Shown in pieces: positions 12,283 to 23,463 of a stretch of DNA of 64,000 bases. The notes beneath the pieces are model-generated. The model was not told the DNA's origin, ran no database searches, and was given only the letters and a program-made list of their open reading frames with translations. Numbering within the stretch: the first letter of the stretch is position 1; every line of letters starts with the position of its first letter. A program made the translations under genes and the position numbers. The stretch lies in assembly GCA_911728455.2 (NCBI GenBank), contig OU452228.1, positions 8,914,629 through 8,978,628 of the forward strand, read 5' to 3'. This DNA is from Marthasterias glacialis (Eukaryota > Echinodermata > Asteroidea > Forcipulatida > Asteriidae).

Positions 12283-12645
12283 AGCCAGATGCTGAGGATC
12301 TTGACTGAGGGCGAATCGTGCTGGTAACCTCTCCCCTATTTTGATTGTTTTATTGAGATTAGTCTACTGTTTTTGTTTTAAACTATAAGTAGCCAGATGC
12401 TGAGGATCTTGGCTGAGGGTGAATCATGCTGGTAACCTCTCCCCTATTTTATTGATACATTTTTTACTAAATTCCTGTAATTTTATTGCTAATGATTTTT
12501 AAACTGCTTGACCTGCTTATTGTTATGCTCATTTTTGTGTGTGCTTTCTGTATTATGTAGTTGCTAGTTTTTTTTTATTTTGTGAAGCGCTTTCAGGCCG
12601 TGCATAAGGCGCCATATAAATGTTTTTATTATTAATACTATTGTT
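12283..12645 (+). mobile_element. LINE 3' end with internal 60-bp direct repeat
   Basis: A 60-bp block starting AGCCAGATGCTGAGGATCTT and ending CTCTCCCCTATTTT occurs at 12283-12342 and 12391-12450 (period 108 bp). An AT-rich 3'-UTR-like stretch and the tail GTGAAGCGCTTTCAGG, then GGCGCCATATAAATG and ATT units, follow at 12582-12645. GCGC-ATATAA plus trinucleotide tails are typical of non-LTR retrotransposon 3' ends; no reverse transcriptase domain remains here. Confidence 0.6.
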
Positions 12646-12753
12646 AGAGAACGGGATGTGAACCTTCGACCTCTGAATTAACGTGCCGGCGCTCCACCCA
12701 CTGAGCTATCCAGCACTATATTTTTTTCTTCAATATTCTTGTTTGGGGTGCCA
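12646..12753 (-). mobile_element. tRNA-core TIR element, minus strand, one end missing
   Basis: On the minus strand this reads TGGCACCCCAAACAAGAATA, a short leader, then a tRNA-like core with GGATAGCTCAGTGGGTGGAGC (A box) and GGTTCACATCC (B-box-like). The 5' terminal repeat matches the copies at 39430 (minus) and 50301 (plus). The 3' repeat is absent and the element abuts the LINE tail at 12645. Confidence 0.7.
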
Positions 12754-13292
12754 GTCAGAAGCCATTCAAGCTAGTATATTTGTCTTTGTTCATCCCAAAA
12801 TTTAATTAAAATTTACCCAGGCAGTTTCCCTTGTGGTTTATCACTTGGTCAAGATTTTTGCATGATTTGCCCCTGTCATCTTTGAAAATGTCCCCACCCA
12901 TTAAATAAACAATATTCCCTACCTACTAACATCTCCTCCTGTTCAAAATGTTATATCTGTAATTTAATCAAATATTCATAAATACTCCGTACTCCAGACA
13001 GGTCAGGCAGTCCTATTGGTTGAAAGATGGTCACATGACCATTTAAAACTGGTTTTAAATGGGTGATAAAGACATAGCTGGAGCTGTGAATGCTTGTTCA
13101 GCGTTCATAGCCACACACATGTTGGTGTGCTAGCTTATGTAGGCTACTAATTTACGCGTGACTCAATCAATACATTTCGGTACCCAATATAAAATTTATT
13201 ATCACGCGTGTCAATGCACAACCATTGAGTGTTGCATGCAATTTTAACCCCTTTTGAAATGGAGCCTGAGGATGTGACAGGAATTCAACATT

Positions 13293-13528
13293 TACACTCT
13301 AAAAACTTAAGTGTTACACCAACACTTGAAGAGTTCGAGCAGGGACGACACTGTGAAAGGTTAAATGTAACTCAATTAAAGTGTCGAATTAAGCGCTAGT
13401 TTGACACTTACAGTGTCAAAATAGTGTTTGAGTTAACACTTTAGTTGAGTTACATTTAACATTCCAAAGTGTTGTCCCTGCTCGAACTCTTAAAAGTGTT
13501 GCTGTAACACTTCAGTTTTAAGAGTGTA
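13293..13528. mobile_element. palindromic MITE flanked by TA
   Basis: This 236-bp element has arms of about 95 bp that are close reverse complements. The ends read TACACTCTAAAAAC and GTTTTAAGAGTGTA. Both arms carry GAGTTCGAGCAGGGAC and TTAAATGTAACTCAA. The bounding TA on each side would be the target-site duplication of a Tc1/mariner-type non-autonomous element; this is inference from the boundary alone. Confidence 0.85.
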
Positions 13529-13627
13529 CAAAACAGAACAGTTTTACAGATTATCGTACTTTATTACGCTCTTAAACAAAAAGGGCATTTATGAATGGGA
13601 ATAAAAGAGCAGTGACTCTGTATCAAA

Positions 13628-13725
13628 CGGCCGTTTAAAACCTTGCAGGGTCGTGGCCAAGCGATGAGGGACCTCGTTTACGGCCTTCATCACACGGGCA
13701 CGGCCCTGCCGGTTTTAAACAGCCG
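13628..13725. mobile_element. short fold-back element
   Basis: Arms 13628-13658 and 13697-13725 pair with few mismatches (CGGCCGTTTAAAACC against GGTTTTAAACAGCCG, then GCAGGGTCGTGGCC against GGCACGGCCCTGC). The 38-bp spacer is itself partly self-complementary. It lies 100 bp from the 13293 MITE. Confidence 0.75.
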
Positions 13726-13838
13726 TTGAAGAAATTATCGTCATTCGTTTATTCCTTTATTTAAAAAGTGACTCTTTCATGCTTTTTTTGTTGTTGTTGA
13801 CATCCACACCGAGATTGTTATATACCTTAGTGGAAAAG

Positions 13839-13857
13839 CTCTCTCTCTCTCTCTCTA
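13839..13857. repeat. (CT)n microsatellite
   Basis: About nine CT units form a pure run. Confidence 0.95.
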
Positions 13858-14270
13858 CTTATTCAGAAAAAGAAAAAAAATAATCAAATTTCAAAAAAAT
13901 GAAAACTTCATCCTTTTTTTGTATATGTTTCACAATTGTGTCCCTGAATTTGAAAACATACTTTAACAAATAAAAGTCACTTGAAATATCTGACCAGAGA
14001 AGACCCAGTATCAAATTGCCAGTAAACATCAATCCAGTGAGTGCCCTCTAGTAATATCGATTTTTTTTTTGCCCCCACCCAGATCAAATGATACTTTTTC
14101 TTTTAAACACCCAAGGATATATAATAAATCTTGGTAAGCATAAATGGTCTCCTCAGCGCATTTATTAGCCTTACTCCCCGGGCAAATGCTCTGACAAACG
14201 CTTCAAGTCAAAGCCCCAGGGGGGTTGAAATTCATCGGTTTCTGTCATCAGATGTCATAAAGGCTTGGTT

Positions 14271-14271
<1 letters not shown>

Positions 14272-14317
<46 letters not shown>
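14272..14317. repeat. (CT)n microsatellite
   Basis: About 22 CT units are interrupted once by an A. They are followed at 14341-14354 by a poly-A run. The open frame crossing this stretch is low complexity and not a gene. Confidence 0.95.
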
Positions 14318-14319
<2 letters not shown>

Positions 14320-14869
14320 CCACTCCCTCTGGACAGGAACAAAAAAAAAAAAAAGGCAACCCAGGGATGCCATCTCCTAAAAGAGGTTCGTATTGACGAG
14401 GGACACAAAGATGATTTAATATTTGTTTGATATAATTATGCAGATGGTAGTTCTACTGTTGTGGTCGTTAGATCTGGAGAAACCGTTTCCATGATGCCAC
14501 ATTCATGTTCAGTGTTTGTCGGCCCCACTTCCCCAGGCATGATTTTTTGTTTTCTTCTGTTGACACAGTTCCTCTCTCAGTGCTAGGGGCTGACCATCCA
14601 TACCCATTACATCAATGCATTATTCTTCTAGCTCAAACTGGCAAGAACACATTTGTGCAATCAAAAACTATCAGCATTGTTTTATGTCAAGTCCATTGCT
14701 GAGAAGTATTTGCAAATATTTCTTGCATTCTTTCTATCATTGTGAAAAGCAGAGGAACACCCCCCTCCAAAAAAAAGGGTGCTTAAAAAAAAATGTAAAA
14801 AAAGGAAACACTGCCAGACTTTTTGTAATATGAGTCACTAACTTGCCTTTTTTTCCTATTGGCCCCCAG

Positions 14870-15475
14870 GCAGCTATTTGTTAGTGTTGGCCTTAAGCAA
14901 TCCATTGGTAAAATTTGTTATATTTGCCCTCAGTAGTCCATGGGTAAAAAATGTTATATTGTACTGTCTGCATGTGATATTGGCCCATGACAGTAACCTT
15001 TGCCCCTTTTGACTAATTGCTGTTTGCCGTTTGTTGTAATGGCTCCCAAAACAGGCCTTCTGTATTTCTCCTGAAACCAAGCAGTATTGAACCCTGACAG
15101 GTCTTTTGTAACAAATTTTGGACCATATTTGATATTGGACCATTCTGTGGTACCAGACTGATGGTGATATTGATGTTAATGTTGATGATATTTGACTTGT
15201 TGGACCTCTCTGTGATATTGGCCCCTACAATGGCCTCCTTCTGTGATACTTGCCCCGTAAAATAATCCAGGATGGTATTGAACCTTAGTAAGCCTTTTGT
15301 AATTAATATTGATAATATTCAACGCAATAAACCTTTCTGTGATATCGGCCCCTACTATGGCCTCCTGGCATGCCGTCTGTGATATTTGCCCTCTTAAATC
15401 ATCCAACATGGTATTGGACTATAGCAGGCCTTTTTGTAAGTATTACTGATATTATGGACATTTTGGCCCCTCCTG
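14870..15475. repeat. diverged tandem repeat, about 127-bp period
   Basis: The phrase CTGTGATATTGGCCCCTAC begins at 15210 and returns as CTGTGATATCGGCCCCTAC at 15337. Each copy is followed by a GGTATTG-containing stretch, an AGCAGGCC/AAGCC segment and a GATAATATT-like part. Weaker copies extend leftward to about 14,870. The unit is not recognised. Fragmentary minus-strand open frames reflect the repetition. Confidence 0.75.
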
Positions 15476-16396
15476 GCCTTGTAGACCTTTTTCAGGGGGA
15501 AAAGGTGCTCTGCAACCAAAACTATCCCAGAAAAAAAAAGCGTTCAGAAGACGAAATCTCCAAACCTCGAGTTGGCAGCGCCAACAGAAACAAAACCTAA
15601 ACTTTGAAGTAACAAATACATTGTCTAATCATCCAAATGACAGTCTTGAAGTGAATATGCCGACAGGCAAATTACTCGTTAACTGACAGTGTCAACAAAA
15701 ATGATGTACACAGCTGGTCCATTTGCATATAAACCAATGTGGAGAGCCACAGATTGAATCCCCCCTCCCCTCCCCCAAGAGGATCCAGGGAGGTGTTTAT
15801 GAATGATGTATCAAGGTCGCTCACCTGATCAATCTATAAGATATGTACATAACATGGTCATCTAATCTTAAACATATTCAGGCTGTTCGCTATGGGGAGA
15901 CTTTGCCCTCCAATCCCCATGACACGTCACGCTGTGGGGAGGAGAGTGGGGCTTGACAGCACGTCTAGCAGGACTCAAAGTCGACGACACAATACCACTA
16001 CAATCAATTCACTTGACGAGTGGACTGGGACAGCTTGACCGCTTTTTCCCCCCCTCAAATTGTTATCATCCGACAACCGGCTGTCTACACTAAGTTACCG
16101 GTGTCATACACTCCAGAGGCTAGGCTCGGAGACCTGTTAAGCACACAAATTAATGTAGAGTGGGATAGGTTACCGACTAAATGTAATGTGATGTGTGCTG
16201 CTCTTGATTGGTTCTCTGTTCGTATCTGCTTATCAGTGAGTTGTAGGATGGATTACATAGGATAATACATTATTAATATGAATAAATAAGCATTCATGAT
16301 TTTTAAATCTCAAAGCTTACACTTTTTATAGACTTTTTAAAGTGTCAATTGTCCTGACAAATTCTGTACCTAATTTACCTGACAAGACATAAACTG
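15476..16396. other. unassigned sequence
   Basis: No recognised gene or repeat is present. A short plus-strand frame at 16020-16265 has no recognisable domain. Confidence 0.5.
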
Positions 16397-16500
16397 CTGA
16401 AGAGGAACAGAGTGTACTGATCGAAACATCGAGACCCATCTCAATGCAGGTTCTTTTCAGAACCCACCACTTCTTTCCAGAACCACCACTTCTTTCAAGA
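16397..16500 (+). mobile_element. fragment with Penelope-like end motif
   Basis: CTGAAGA (16397-16403) is followed by a weak stem and GAAA (16423-16426), then CATCGAGACC and GGTTCTTTTCAGAACCCACC. The same order, CTGAAGA..GAAACGTCGAGACC..CTCTTTTCAGAGCC, appears in the palindromic insertion at 58658-58951. Such hammerhead-like cores next to TTCTTTTCAGAA are reported at the ends of Penelope-like retroelements. The assignment is by motif only. Confidence 0.5.
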
Positions 16501-16542
16501 AGCATGCCAGTGGTTTGTCAGGATTTGGCCTGGTTCCAGGAT

Positions 16543-16940
16543 TGTCCATTGATCTCTCTGCGCCTTAGGTTTCGTTGAAAGAGACAAAATTGCCAAAGAC
16601 TCTGGCCCTTCTTTTAACCAAACCTTCAGATATCTGTTTGGAATGATGTAGAGAGTAAATAAACCTCCAAGAATGTAACATTCTGTAAATGCAGTGGGCT
16701 TCATCCCAACACCACCAACAGGAAACTGTTTTTTCAGAATTTTCCATTGATCTCCCAGCACCTTGGGTTTTGTTGAAAGAGGCAAAATTACCAAAGAGTC
16801 TGTCCATGTTTTGACCAAACCTACAGATATCTATTTGAAACGATGTAGACAGTAAGTAAACCTCTGAAATGTAACATCCTTTAAATTCAGTGGGCTTCAT
16901 CTCCGCACCAAGAGAAACCTGTTGTGTGTAATTTTCAGGG
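16543..16940. repeat. two-copy tandem duplication, period about 198 bp
   Basis: TCCATTGATCTC begins at 16545 and again at 16743, and the following sequence aligns through AGTGGGCTTCATC in both copies. Because the unit length is divisible by three, overlapping minus-strand frames (107 and 154 codons) stay open through both copies. Codon content and product are unrecognised, so I treat them as a by-product. Confidence 0.8.
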
Positions 16941-17016
16941 TTGTTCATTTTTATTGTCTCAGCCCTGATTAGGCATGAACTATATGCCTGCATATGGTTG
17001 TCACCCATGAACGAGT

Positions 17017-17460
17017 TTAAAGGTCCCATGATTTTTTTTTTTTTATCGGTTAAAAAAATAAAGTATGCCTATTATAGTATATCTCTACTTTTTTTCACAT
17101 TTTATACATGCGTATTAATCGTAGAAATAACAATTTCTAAAATCAGGGGGTTGCCGTGCTCCGCCCACCCTTCCTCATTAACATAAAATCTGTGATGTAG
17201 ACCAGGGCCATGTTTGTGACAATAACATACAATGCATTGTTGACCACTCGGCACCAGAGCTGTCTTCGGAATGTTTTACCACAGCCTACGTCACGGATCA
17301 TTGCGCAATCAAATGGCACACATTTTCGGGGCTCAATTAAAGTGTATTAACGCATAACAGACACATCAAAATAGTCAATACTATGTTTTGTTAATTTCAA
17401 ACCATATATTAAGCCACAAAAATGTTCCGTGACAAAAAAACCTCTTCATGGTCCCTTTAA
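17017..17460. mobile_element. TTAA-flanked MITE (piggyBac-like)
   Basis: The left end reads TTAA-AGGTCCCATGA and the right end TCATGGTCCCT-TTAA, giving inverted ends of about 11-15 bp inside TTAA duplications. The interior of about 430 bp is non-coding. TTAA target duplication is a hallmark of piggyBac-type transposition; no transposase is present, so it would be non-autonomous. Confidence 0.75.
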
Positions 17461-19174
17461 TAGCTTTGTGCAGAAAGTGGGAATGACCTGAGGTTTTTGA
17501 CCCTGCGTGTGCTTCTGGTTTTCTGGAGGAACCAACTTCTGTGTCCCTCCACATACTTTGCGTACTCTTTTACTTGTCTTCAGTACACACATACACTTGT
17601 ATGTGTGAGTTGTGATCTCCTTTAGCCTTTGAGACAGACTGTGCTAGGGTCGAACTGTAAGGCCATTAACAATTTTTGCATTTATACCACGGCTCATTTT
17701 GGTACGTAAGCAGTTTGCAACAGCTTTGTCTTTTTCACTGGTTAGTTTATACTTTATCCACCATATAAATCTTCAAACCTTACTCAAAACAGAAACTGTT
17801 TACCAGTGTACGACCTCATTTGATTAAGATTTTCCCTGGTTGGTTGTGCTGCGTGTATGGAAACCTAGAAGACTGTAATGGATTTAATCTACATAAAATG
17901 TTTTTAAAAACACACACAAAAAAACCCCCACATGTATCACACATTTGTCTTTTGAGGATAATTTGCTTTTTAAATTCCTGAATTGTTTATACAGTCCTAC
18001 TGTAAGTTTTGTCACAATTACAACTGGTATGGTGGAAATTTTAATTTTGATCCAAACCAATCAAGTATACTCCAGCAAGAGTTAATTATGTCGTCGAGTC
18101 GTTTCCCCTCGAGGGGTGTAGAGATCTGAGGGTGCAGCATACAGCAAAGATGAAATAAAAGACGCGTCCGATTGCTTCTGGAAGATTTTTTTCTTCTTCT
18201 TTTTTCGGAGACATTTTTCGTTCTGCCGGAGGGAAATGTGATCCCGCTCTCGCCAGTGTTTTGCGGTAACCAAAGCGCTGTCGGCTCATCCTCACACTTG
18301 AGGAAGTGCTTACCATCTATTCAGATCTAAGCAATCCAATCCAACCAGAGTTAAACAATGACATCAGACATAAGCTCCCCCACTCCTTTTGGTAACTTCA
18401 TCAATACCGCTGTCGTCAGAATAGAAACCCTTACCTTCAAAAACTCACGACCTAATTTCCCGGCCTTTTTTAAAGACTCAAAAGCGAGAAGCACCGTAGT
18501 CCTATTTTAGGTCATGCACAATGAAGCAGCTGTACAAAGAGAAGTTTGACTGATTGTCACAGATGTCACTCATAGCTAAACACCAAGCCATAAGGGATAT
18601 ATTTCATAAAGTACCAAATATAGTCGGCGATGAAGAGTGGTGTAAGCTGTTTGTGATGAAACCATAGGTTCAGTGGCGTGAGTCACTCACAGTCTGTTTT
18701 TTTTTACCACAAGATGTTGTTGATGATTCTTTGGTGACTCACATTACATTGAAGATGTACGATCCGTGCTTAAGCCGATTATACTCTGAAAAATTAATTC
18801 AAATGTTGATTTGCTATTTTTTGTATGATGACCAAAGTTATTTACTTTCAAATGAGATATCGAATGAAAAAAATCCATTAATAATAACAGAGTATCATTT
18901 TTTGTGTGAAGCATAATAAATTAACTCCACGCACTGCCTGCTCAATGTCAGCCGGGTGCCTTGCAACACTTCTGGGTACCAGCAGCGGGCATGGCTGTCA
19001 TAACACATTTTATCCTGGGGTGGTTGGCTGGGATAATCATTTTAAAAACTTTTTTTCTTTTTTCTTTTAGCCATCTACAAAGTCAAGACGTGATGTATTC
19101 ATTTTAATCGTAATAAAATAACATGCTCTTTTAAATTTCGTTCCCTGGAATGAATTCATTTTCACGGTTACATC
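17461..19174. other. unassigned sequence
   Basis: I recognise no gene, tRNA or LINE motif. Simple features only: a CT/TTC-rich stretch near 18190-18206 and a short palindrome-like TCCCCTCGAGGGG at about 18103-18115. Confidence 0.5.
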
Positions 19175-19318
19175 AGCTCACAGAGGCCATGGCCTCTATT
19201 GCCCTTTCCCTTGGCCTTGGTGCCCCTTCAAAAGTTTCCCAAAGATTTTCCAATGGAAGTGCCCTTTGCAAAATGAAAATGGCCTCGCCCTCTCAAAGAT
19301 GAAGTTCCAGGCCTGCAT
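19175..19318. repeat. dispersed GCCCTT-rich repeat, copy 1
   Basis: The order ATTGCCCTTTCCCTTGG, GGTGCCCCTTCAAAA, AAGTGCCCTTTGC, GCCCTCTCAAAGATGAA, CAGGCCTG is shared with 40330-40615. The family has no visible coding capacity and no terminal structure; its class is unknown. Confidence 0.65.
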
Positions 19319-19644
19319 GAATAATTCATCATGATGATGCAAATTGTTACCATCAATGTTGAGTCCCACAAGTCAAAAGTATGCAGACAACATTGGTTTA
19401 CGGTAACACCATGTGTATATATCTACTTTGCCATTTAGATTGTTCTTGTGAGAAGTTGTCCTGCTATTTATTTTACAAAGTAGATGTTTGAATCTATTGG
19501 GACTTCTTAGCTCTAAAATGAACTGTCCTGCCTTTTAAGTACTACCTGGGGAGGTAGGAAATCGGCCGGGACTACTACTTTCGCTTAGTGGATCGAGGGG
19601 AGTTCTTGTGATTAACTTCACATCTGCGAAGTGATTAATAATTG

Positions 19645-19688
19645 GTCTCAACGTTTCGACTAGTCTGCTCTAGTCATCGTCAGGAGAC
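19645..19688 (-). ncRNA. hammerhead-ribozyme-like motif
   Basis: On the minus strand the order is GTCTC (19688-19684), CTGACGA (19683-19677), T, GACTAG-AGCAGA-CTAGTC (stem II), GAAA (19657-19654), CGTT, then GAGAC (19649-19645). The outer GTCTC/GAGAC pair as stem I, and CTGANGA plus GAAA are the invariant hammerhead core. Departures from a textbook type I ribozyme are one unpaired base before stem II and a stem III reduced to the palindrome ACGT, which would need dimer formation. Activity is unproven. Confidence 0.45.
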
Positions 19689-20013
19689 TAGAATAATGAT
19701 AGAATAATGGTATAATTTGGCTTCATAGTGATTGATCATTTCAACATATTGAGCTGTTTGTAGGGGAGTATTCGTTAAAATTGAATTTGACCAGGACATT
19801 AATCTAATCATATAGAAAGCCTGCCCACAAATCAGAGTCTATTTTAAGATTGGGCTTTGTGATTTATCGAAATAATCCAGGGAAATTCAATAATCTTTGT
19901 GATGCAAGTTTCAATCAGAGATATGCTGCCAGTCACATTCTTCATTTTGATTTTTTGTTTAAATGAGAAAGTAGACAGTACGTAGTAATTTAAGCTCGGT
20001 TGATATTGCAGCT

Positions 20014-20249
20014 TTAAAGGGGGGAGTGTCGTCTTGGATCAAAGCAGGCCTGTGGCTGTACATGGAATTATGAACCTAAACCCAGTTACTGCCTGCATGC
20101 GCGCGCTGGCCATCACTTTACAAAGGGCGCCGTCATTATTATATTGTGGTGTGACGGCCAGTGGCGCATGGATGCAGTAGCTGGGTTAGAGTTCATAATT
20201 CCATGTACAGCCACAGGCTGCTGTTATCATGACGACCACCCCCCTTTAA
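20014..20249. mobile_element. palindromic MITE flanked by TTAA
   Basis: The ends read TTAA-AGGGGGGAGTGTCGTC and GACGACCACCCCCCT-TTAA. The arms are about 95 bp and close to perfect reverse complements, both with CTGTGGCTGTACATGGAATT. The TTAA flanks suggest piggyBac-type target choice. No coding capacity remains. Confidence 0.85.
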
Positions 20250-20267
20250 CCATGGTTTACAACTTAA

Positions 20268-20392
20268 AGAATGCTTCAAAATCTGGGAACAATTTCATAA
20301 ACCTGCTTAGCACAACAATCAGCACAGCACAAAACAATCCTGCTTACCAGAATTAGGTTACCAGCCAAAATAGCATGTCATGTGTTTTTTAA
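20268..20392 (+). mobile_element. left half of a GCTGCTTAAGC-type MITE
   Basis: CAATTTCATAAACCTGCTTAGCAC and then GGTTACCAGCCAAAATAGCATGTCAT match the left half of the palindromic family seen at 46857, 48022 and 63024. The right half is missing and is replaced by the palindrome that starts at 20394. Confidence 0.65.
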
Positions 20393-20393
20393 A

Positions 20394-20522
20394 CACATAA
20401 GTACTCGTGGAATACAGGAAAATATAGCTGATCTGCATCCCATATCCCACTCGGCCTTCAGCCTCGCCGGATATGGGATGCAGAAGCGCTATATCTTCCC
20501 GTATTCCACTCGCGCTTGTGTG
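20394..20522. mobile_element. palindromic element
   Basis: Arms 20394-20447 and 20469-20522 pair with few mismatches (CACATAAGTACTCGTGGAATAC against GTATTCCACTCGCGCTTGTGTG; GCATCCCATATCC against GGATATGGGATGC). A 21-bp centre is rich in CC/GG. No target duplication is clear. Confidence 0.8.
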
Positions 20523-20524
20523 AT

Positions 20525-22040
20525 AACTGCTTTTTTTTGGTGGTAATTTCACTTCAAACAACAGCAACATAACACCTTGATACTAAGGAATGAGTCACCC
20601 TGCAACAGAGGGGTGCATCCACCCCACCCGTCAGGGGGCAATGCCACCAGTTGGCTCACCCCCCAAATGTTGACCGTTCCCAAAACCTATGATCTGTCAT
20701 ACCTTTAACATACTAACTGGATTTACTCCACCCAGCAAGCAGTATGTTCCTTGACCTTTCAACAGAACATAAAGTCTTTTTTGTACATTGCGAATAATTC
20801 CAGCTGTTTGACCAAGTTAATTTGCAGTTGCTTTTAGAGAAAATAAAACCTTACCCCACCCCCTTGAAATGTTCTCCTTGTTTGGACTGCAACAAGGTAG
20901 CTGGGAACTGAACCATTTGATGTCCAGAAATTCCTTATCAGACGGCACTTGAGAAAAAATATGCCATGCCCATCAACGCGTTATTGAATTAGTCACAAGC
21001 TACATCATTTTGTGCTACGCTATTTTGTCAACTGTGACTTTGTAAAACCATGTTTTTGAAAGTTTAAAAAAAAAGATAGGAAAAAAAAGATAAAGCAAAC
21101 TAAACCAAGAAAGATTGATATTCAAACACTTAATTCTAACTTGGGAGGATTAATACTAATGTGGATTAGCTGACGGGGGCAATAATTTGTGTGTTTTTTC
21201 TTCAGGGTGGGGCTTTATACTCTACCAATTAATTACAATGTACATAAGCTTAAGTACTGAACCATACACTTCTGCATTATGGAGCTGATGGTCTTAGCTA
21301 GTACATTATTACCTTGGCGGGGGTGTTGGGGTTGGGGGAGGGTTGCTGTGGGTGATGCAGTACCCCTTACTTTTTGGATGGAGGTGCTGGACTAATTGTA
21401 CTTCAGCAACCCCTGCGTACGTTTGGAACATATAAATGCACATTTTGTGATGGGAACAATTTTAACCTAAACAAAGGAAGTCACGGAAGAAGGAAAGAAA
21501 AAGGAATCATTTAAAAAAAAAAAACAGCACCCCTGGCAAAAAAGTGTTCTTGCAGGTCTGTACATGCACTGCCTAACTGAAGTATTCAAAAACAGGCAAC
21601 ACTGGTAATAATACTTCACATTGTCAACTTTGACTTTGTCAAACCATAACTTTGCAATAAAAGCTTTGAACTTCTTGTTAAACTTATCAAAAAATATATG
21701 GAAAGAGCAAAGCATTTAAACAAAATAAATAATTAAAAATTGCAAACGCTGATTAATTTTGTAAAGTTTGACTTGATAGGATCATCCCCATGCTATGAAA
21801 AGTTGTAAACTCTTTGTTTCAAAAGATGTAGTGTATCCATAAATTAAAAAAAAAAAAAAAAAAAAAAACATTTTAAAACATCACAATGCTGTAAATGGTG
21901 TGATTTCCCCCTTTTTTCAACAGCTAATCAATTTGAAAAAAAAATGTAATTTATTGAAACAATGCAGTGTCAATGGAAAGCATAAAAAGAAACCACGAGA
22001 TAAAGTGATTTTTAACATTGCTTATCGTATTTCGTCACTG
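20525..22040. other. unassigned sequence
   Basis: No recognised gene is present. A poly-A tract of about 23 bp lies at 21846-21868. The remainder is AT-rich and plain. Confidence 0.5.
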
Positions 22041-22042
22041 TT

Positions 22043-22664
22043 TTCACGAACAGCCACTTATCTTTATGTTCCGCGAGAATAACATTTTTGAGAAAATCAA
22101 CGTTGAAGTTTTGTTTGCGTTTAAAACGTCATTCCACTGGTAAAATAAGTACTTTTTTTTCATCAATGCTATGTTAAATGATACTCAAGTACATAATCCT
22201 ACCTATCGAATCATATTTTTTATATCGAAAAAATGCGAAAAATATGATTAAATATTAATTAAAGACAAGTGGCTGTTCGTGAAAACAAAAAATCACCTCT
22301 TTGAACATAGAATTTAAAGATAAGCGGCCGTTCGTGAAAATGGTGACGAGTTCGTCAATGTTTTCACGAAGGGACGGGCATGTCAAATTGGGAAAAAATC
22401 GTGTTTGGAGATAATCACACAAGAGCATCATCACATTTCAAAACTGCAAAACAAAAGCACAATGCTTATTCTTTTAAGTCTGTACTTTCCGCCTGTGATT
22501 TATTATGAGTTAAACTTTCATCAAATATGAATTTTATATCATCAATTCATCAATTTATTTATGATTTATTCGAGAAATTATGAAAAGGACGGGCATCCCA
22601 AAATGACGCTTTTTGTGTTTTCACGAAGCGACGGGTATATGCCCGTCGCTTCGTGAAAGCACAA
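22043..22664. repeat. cluster of inverted TTCGTGAA/TTCACGAA motifs with terminal hairpin
   Basis: The motif TTTTCACGAA or its complement occurs near 22042, 22278, 22330, 22361, 22618 and 22652, always beside a GC-rich block such as CAGCCACTTATC or GACGGGCAT. The last two form a near-perfect hairpin, 22613-22635 with 22642-22664, reading GAAGCGACGGG and CCCGTCGCTTC around TATATG. The 22042 and 22278 copies are also inverted to one another. It may be a degraded fold-back element. Confidence 0.65.
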
Positions 22665-23057
22665 ACGAGTTGTGTGACTTTTAAAAAAGTAATTCTTTGG
22701 TCTAGCCATTTTGGCTGTATGGCAAGATTCGGCCTTCCTGATTGGTGGACAGAATGCATGCATGGCACATGATGACATTGTGCCTCGAGCCACTTGATAC
22801 CTTGTATCCGTACATACTTGTCACATTATTTTCCATAAATGTGTGCCACTTGATATCCTTTTTGCCAGACACGCTCATCACTTTGTAACATTTTGCCGTG
22901 CGTGCACCCCCAGTCATGCGGTGTTTATGAACAGCGTTCGCAGCGGGACAAAAAGAAGAAGCTCGGCTTTCTCCGGGCCCCATTGCCACCGTCCAAAGTC
23001 ATCACAAAGCTTTTCAAATATTCTCAAGTATATTATACAAATATTGTGTGGCTCAGA

Positions 23058-23149
23058 GTGGGATAGGGAGGAATATTATCGTAAGGTAAAATTTTGGGCT
23101 GTTGGAACCGACCAAATTTTTCCGAGCAATAATATTCCTCCCATTCCAC
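23058..23149. mobile_element. short inverted-repeat element
   Basis: GTGGGATAGGGAGGAATATTAT (23058-23079) pairs with ATAATATTCCTCCCATTCCAC (23129-23149), and inner AAAATTTTGG pairs with CCAAATTTT. Length is about 92 bp, without a recognised family. Confidence 0.65.
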
Positions 23150-23463
23150 GAATTAAAGCCACTTTATTTTTTATTTTTTATTTGTTTTATATAACTTGCA
23201 CATAGATCCTTGTCATTTGATGTATTTGTAAATAAAATTAACATTATTTTTATTTGTGTGTTTGGTTGGCAACAATGCAAAAAAAAACGACCAGATCACA
23301 ACCTTTTGCACAGGTGCTCCTTTGTTTTAAAAGTGTTCAAAAACATTGTACTGCTCAAAAGCATTGGGAACGAGGATGATCCTAAATGTTGAATGGGAAA
23401 TACTATTCCCCATGGGTGAATAAGACTTTTTGATCACCGATGCGAATGGGAGTAATATATACC

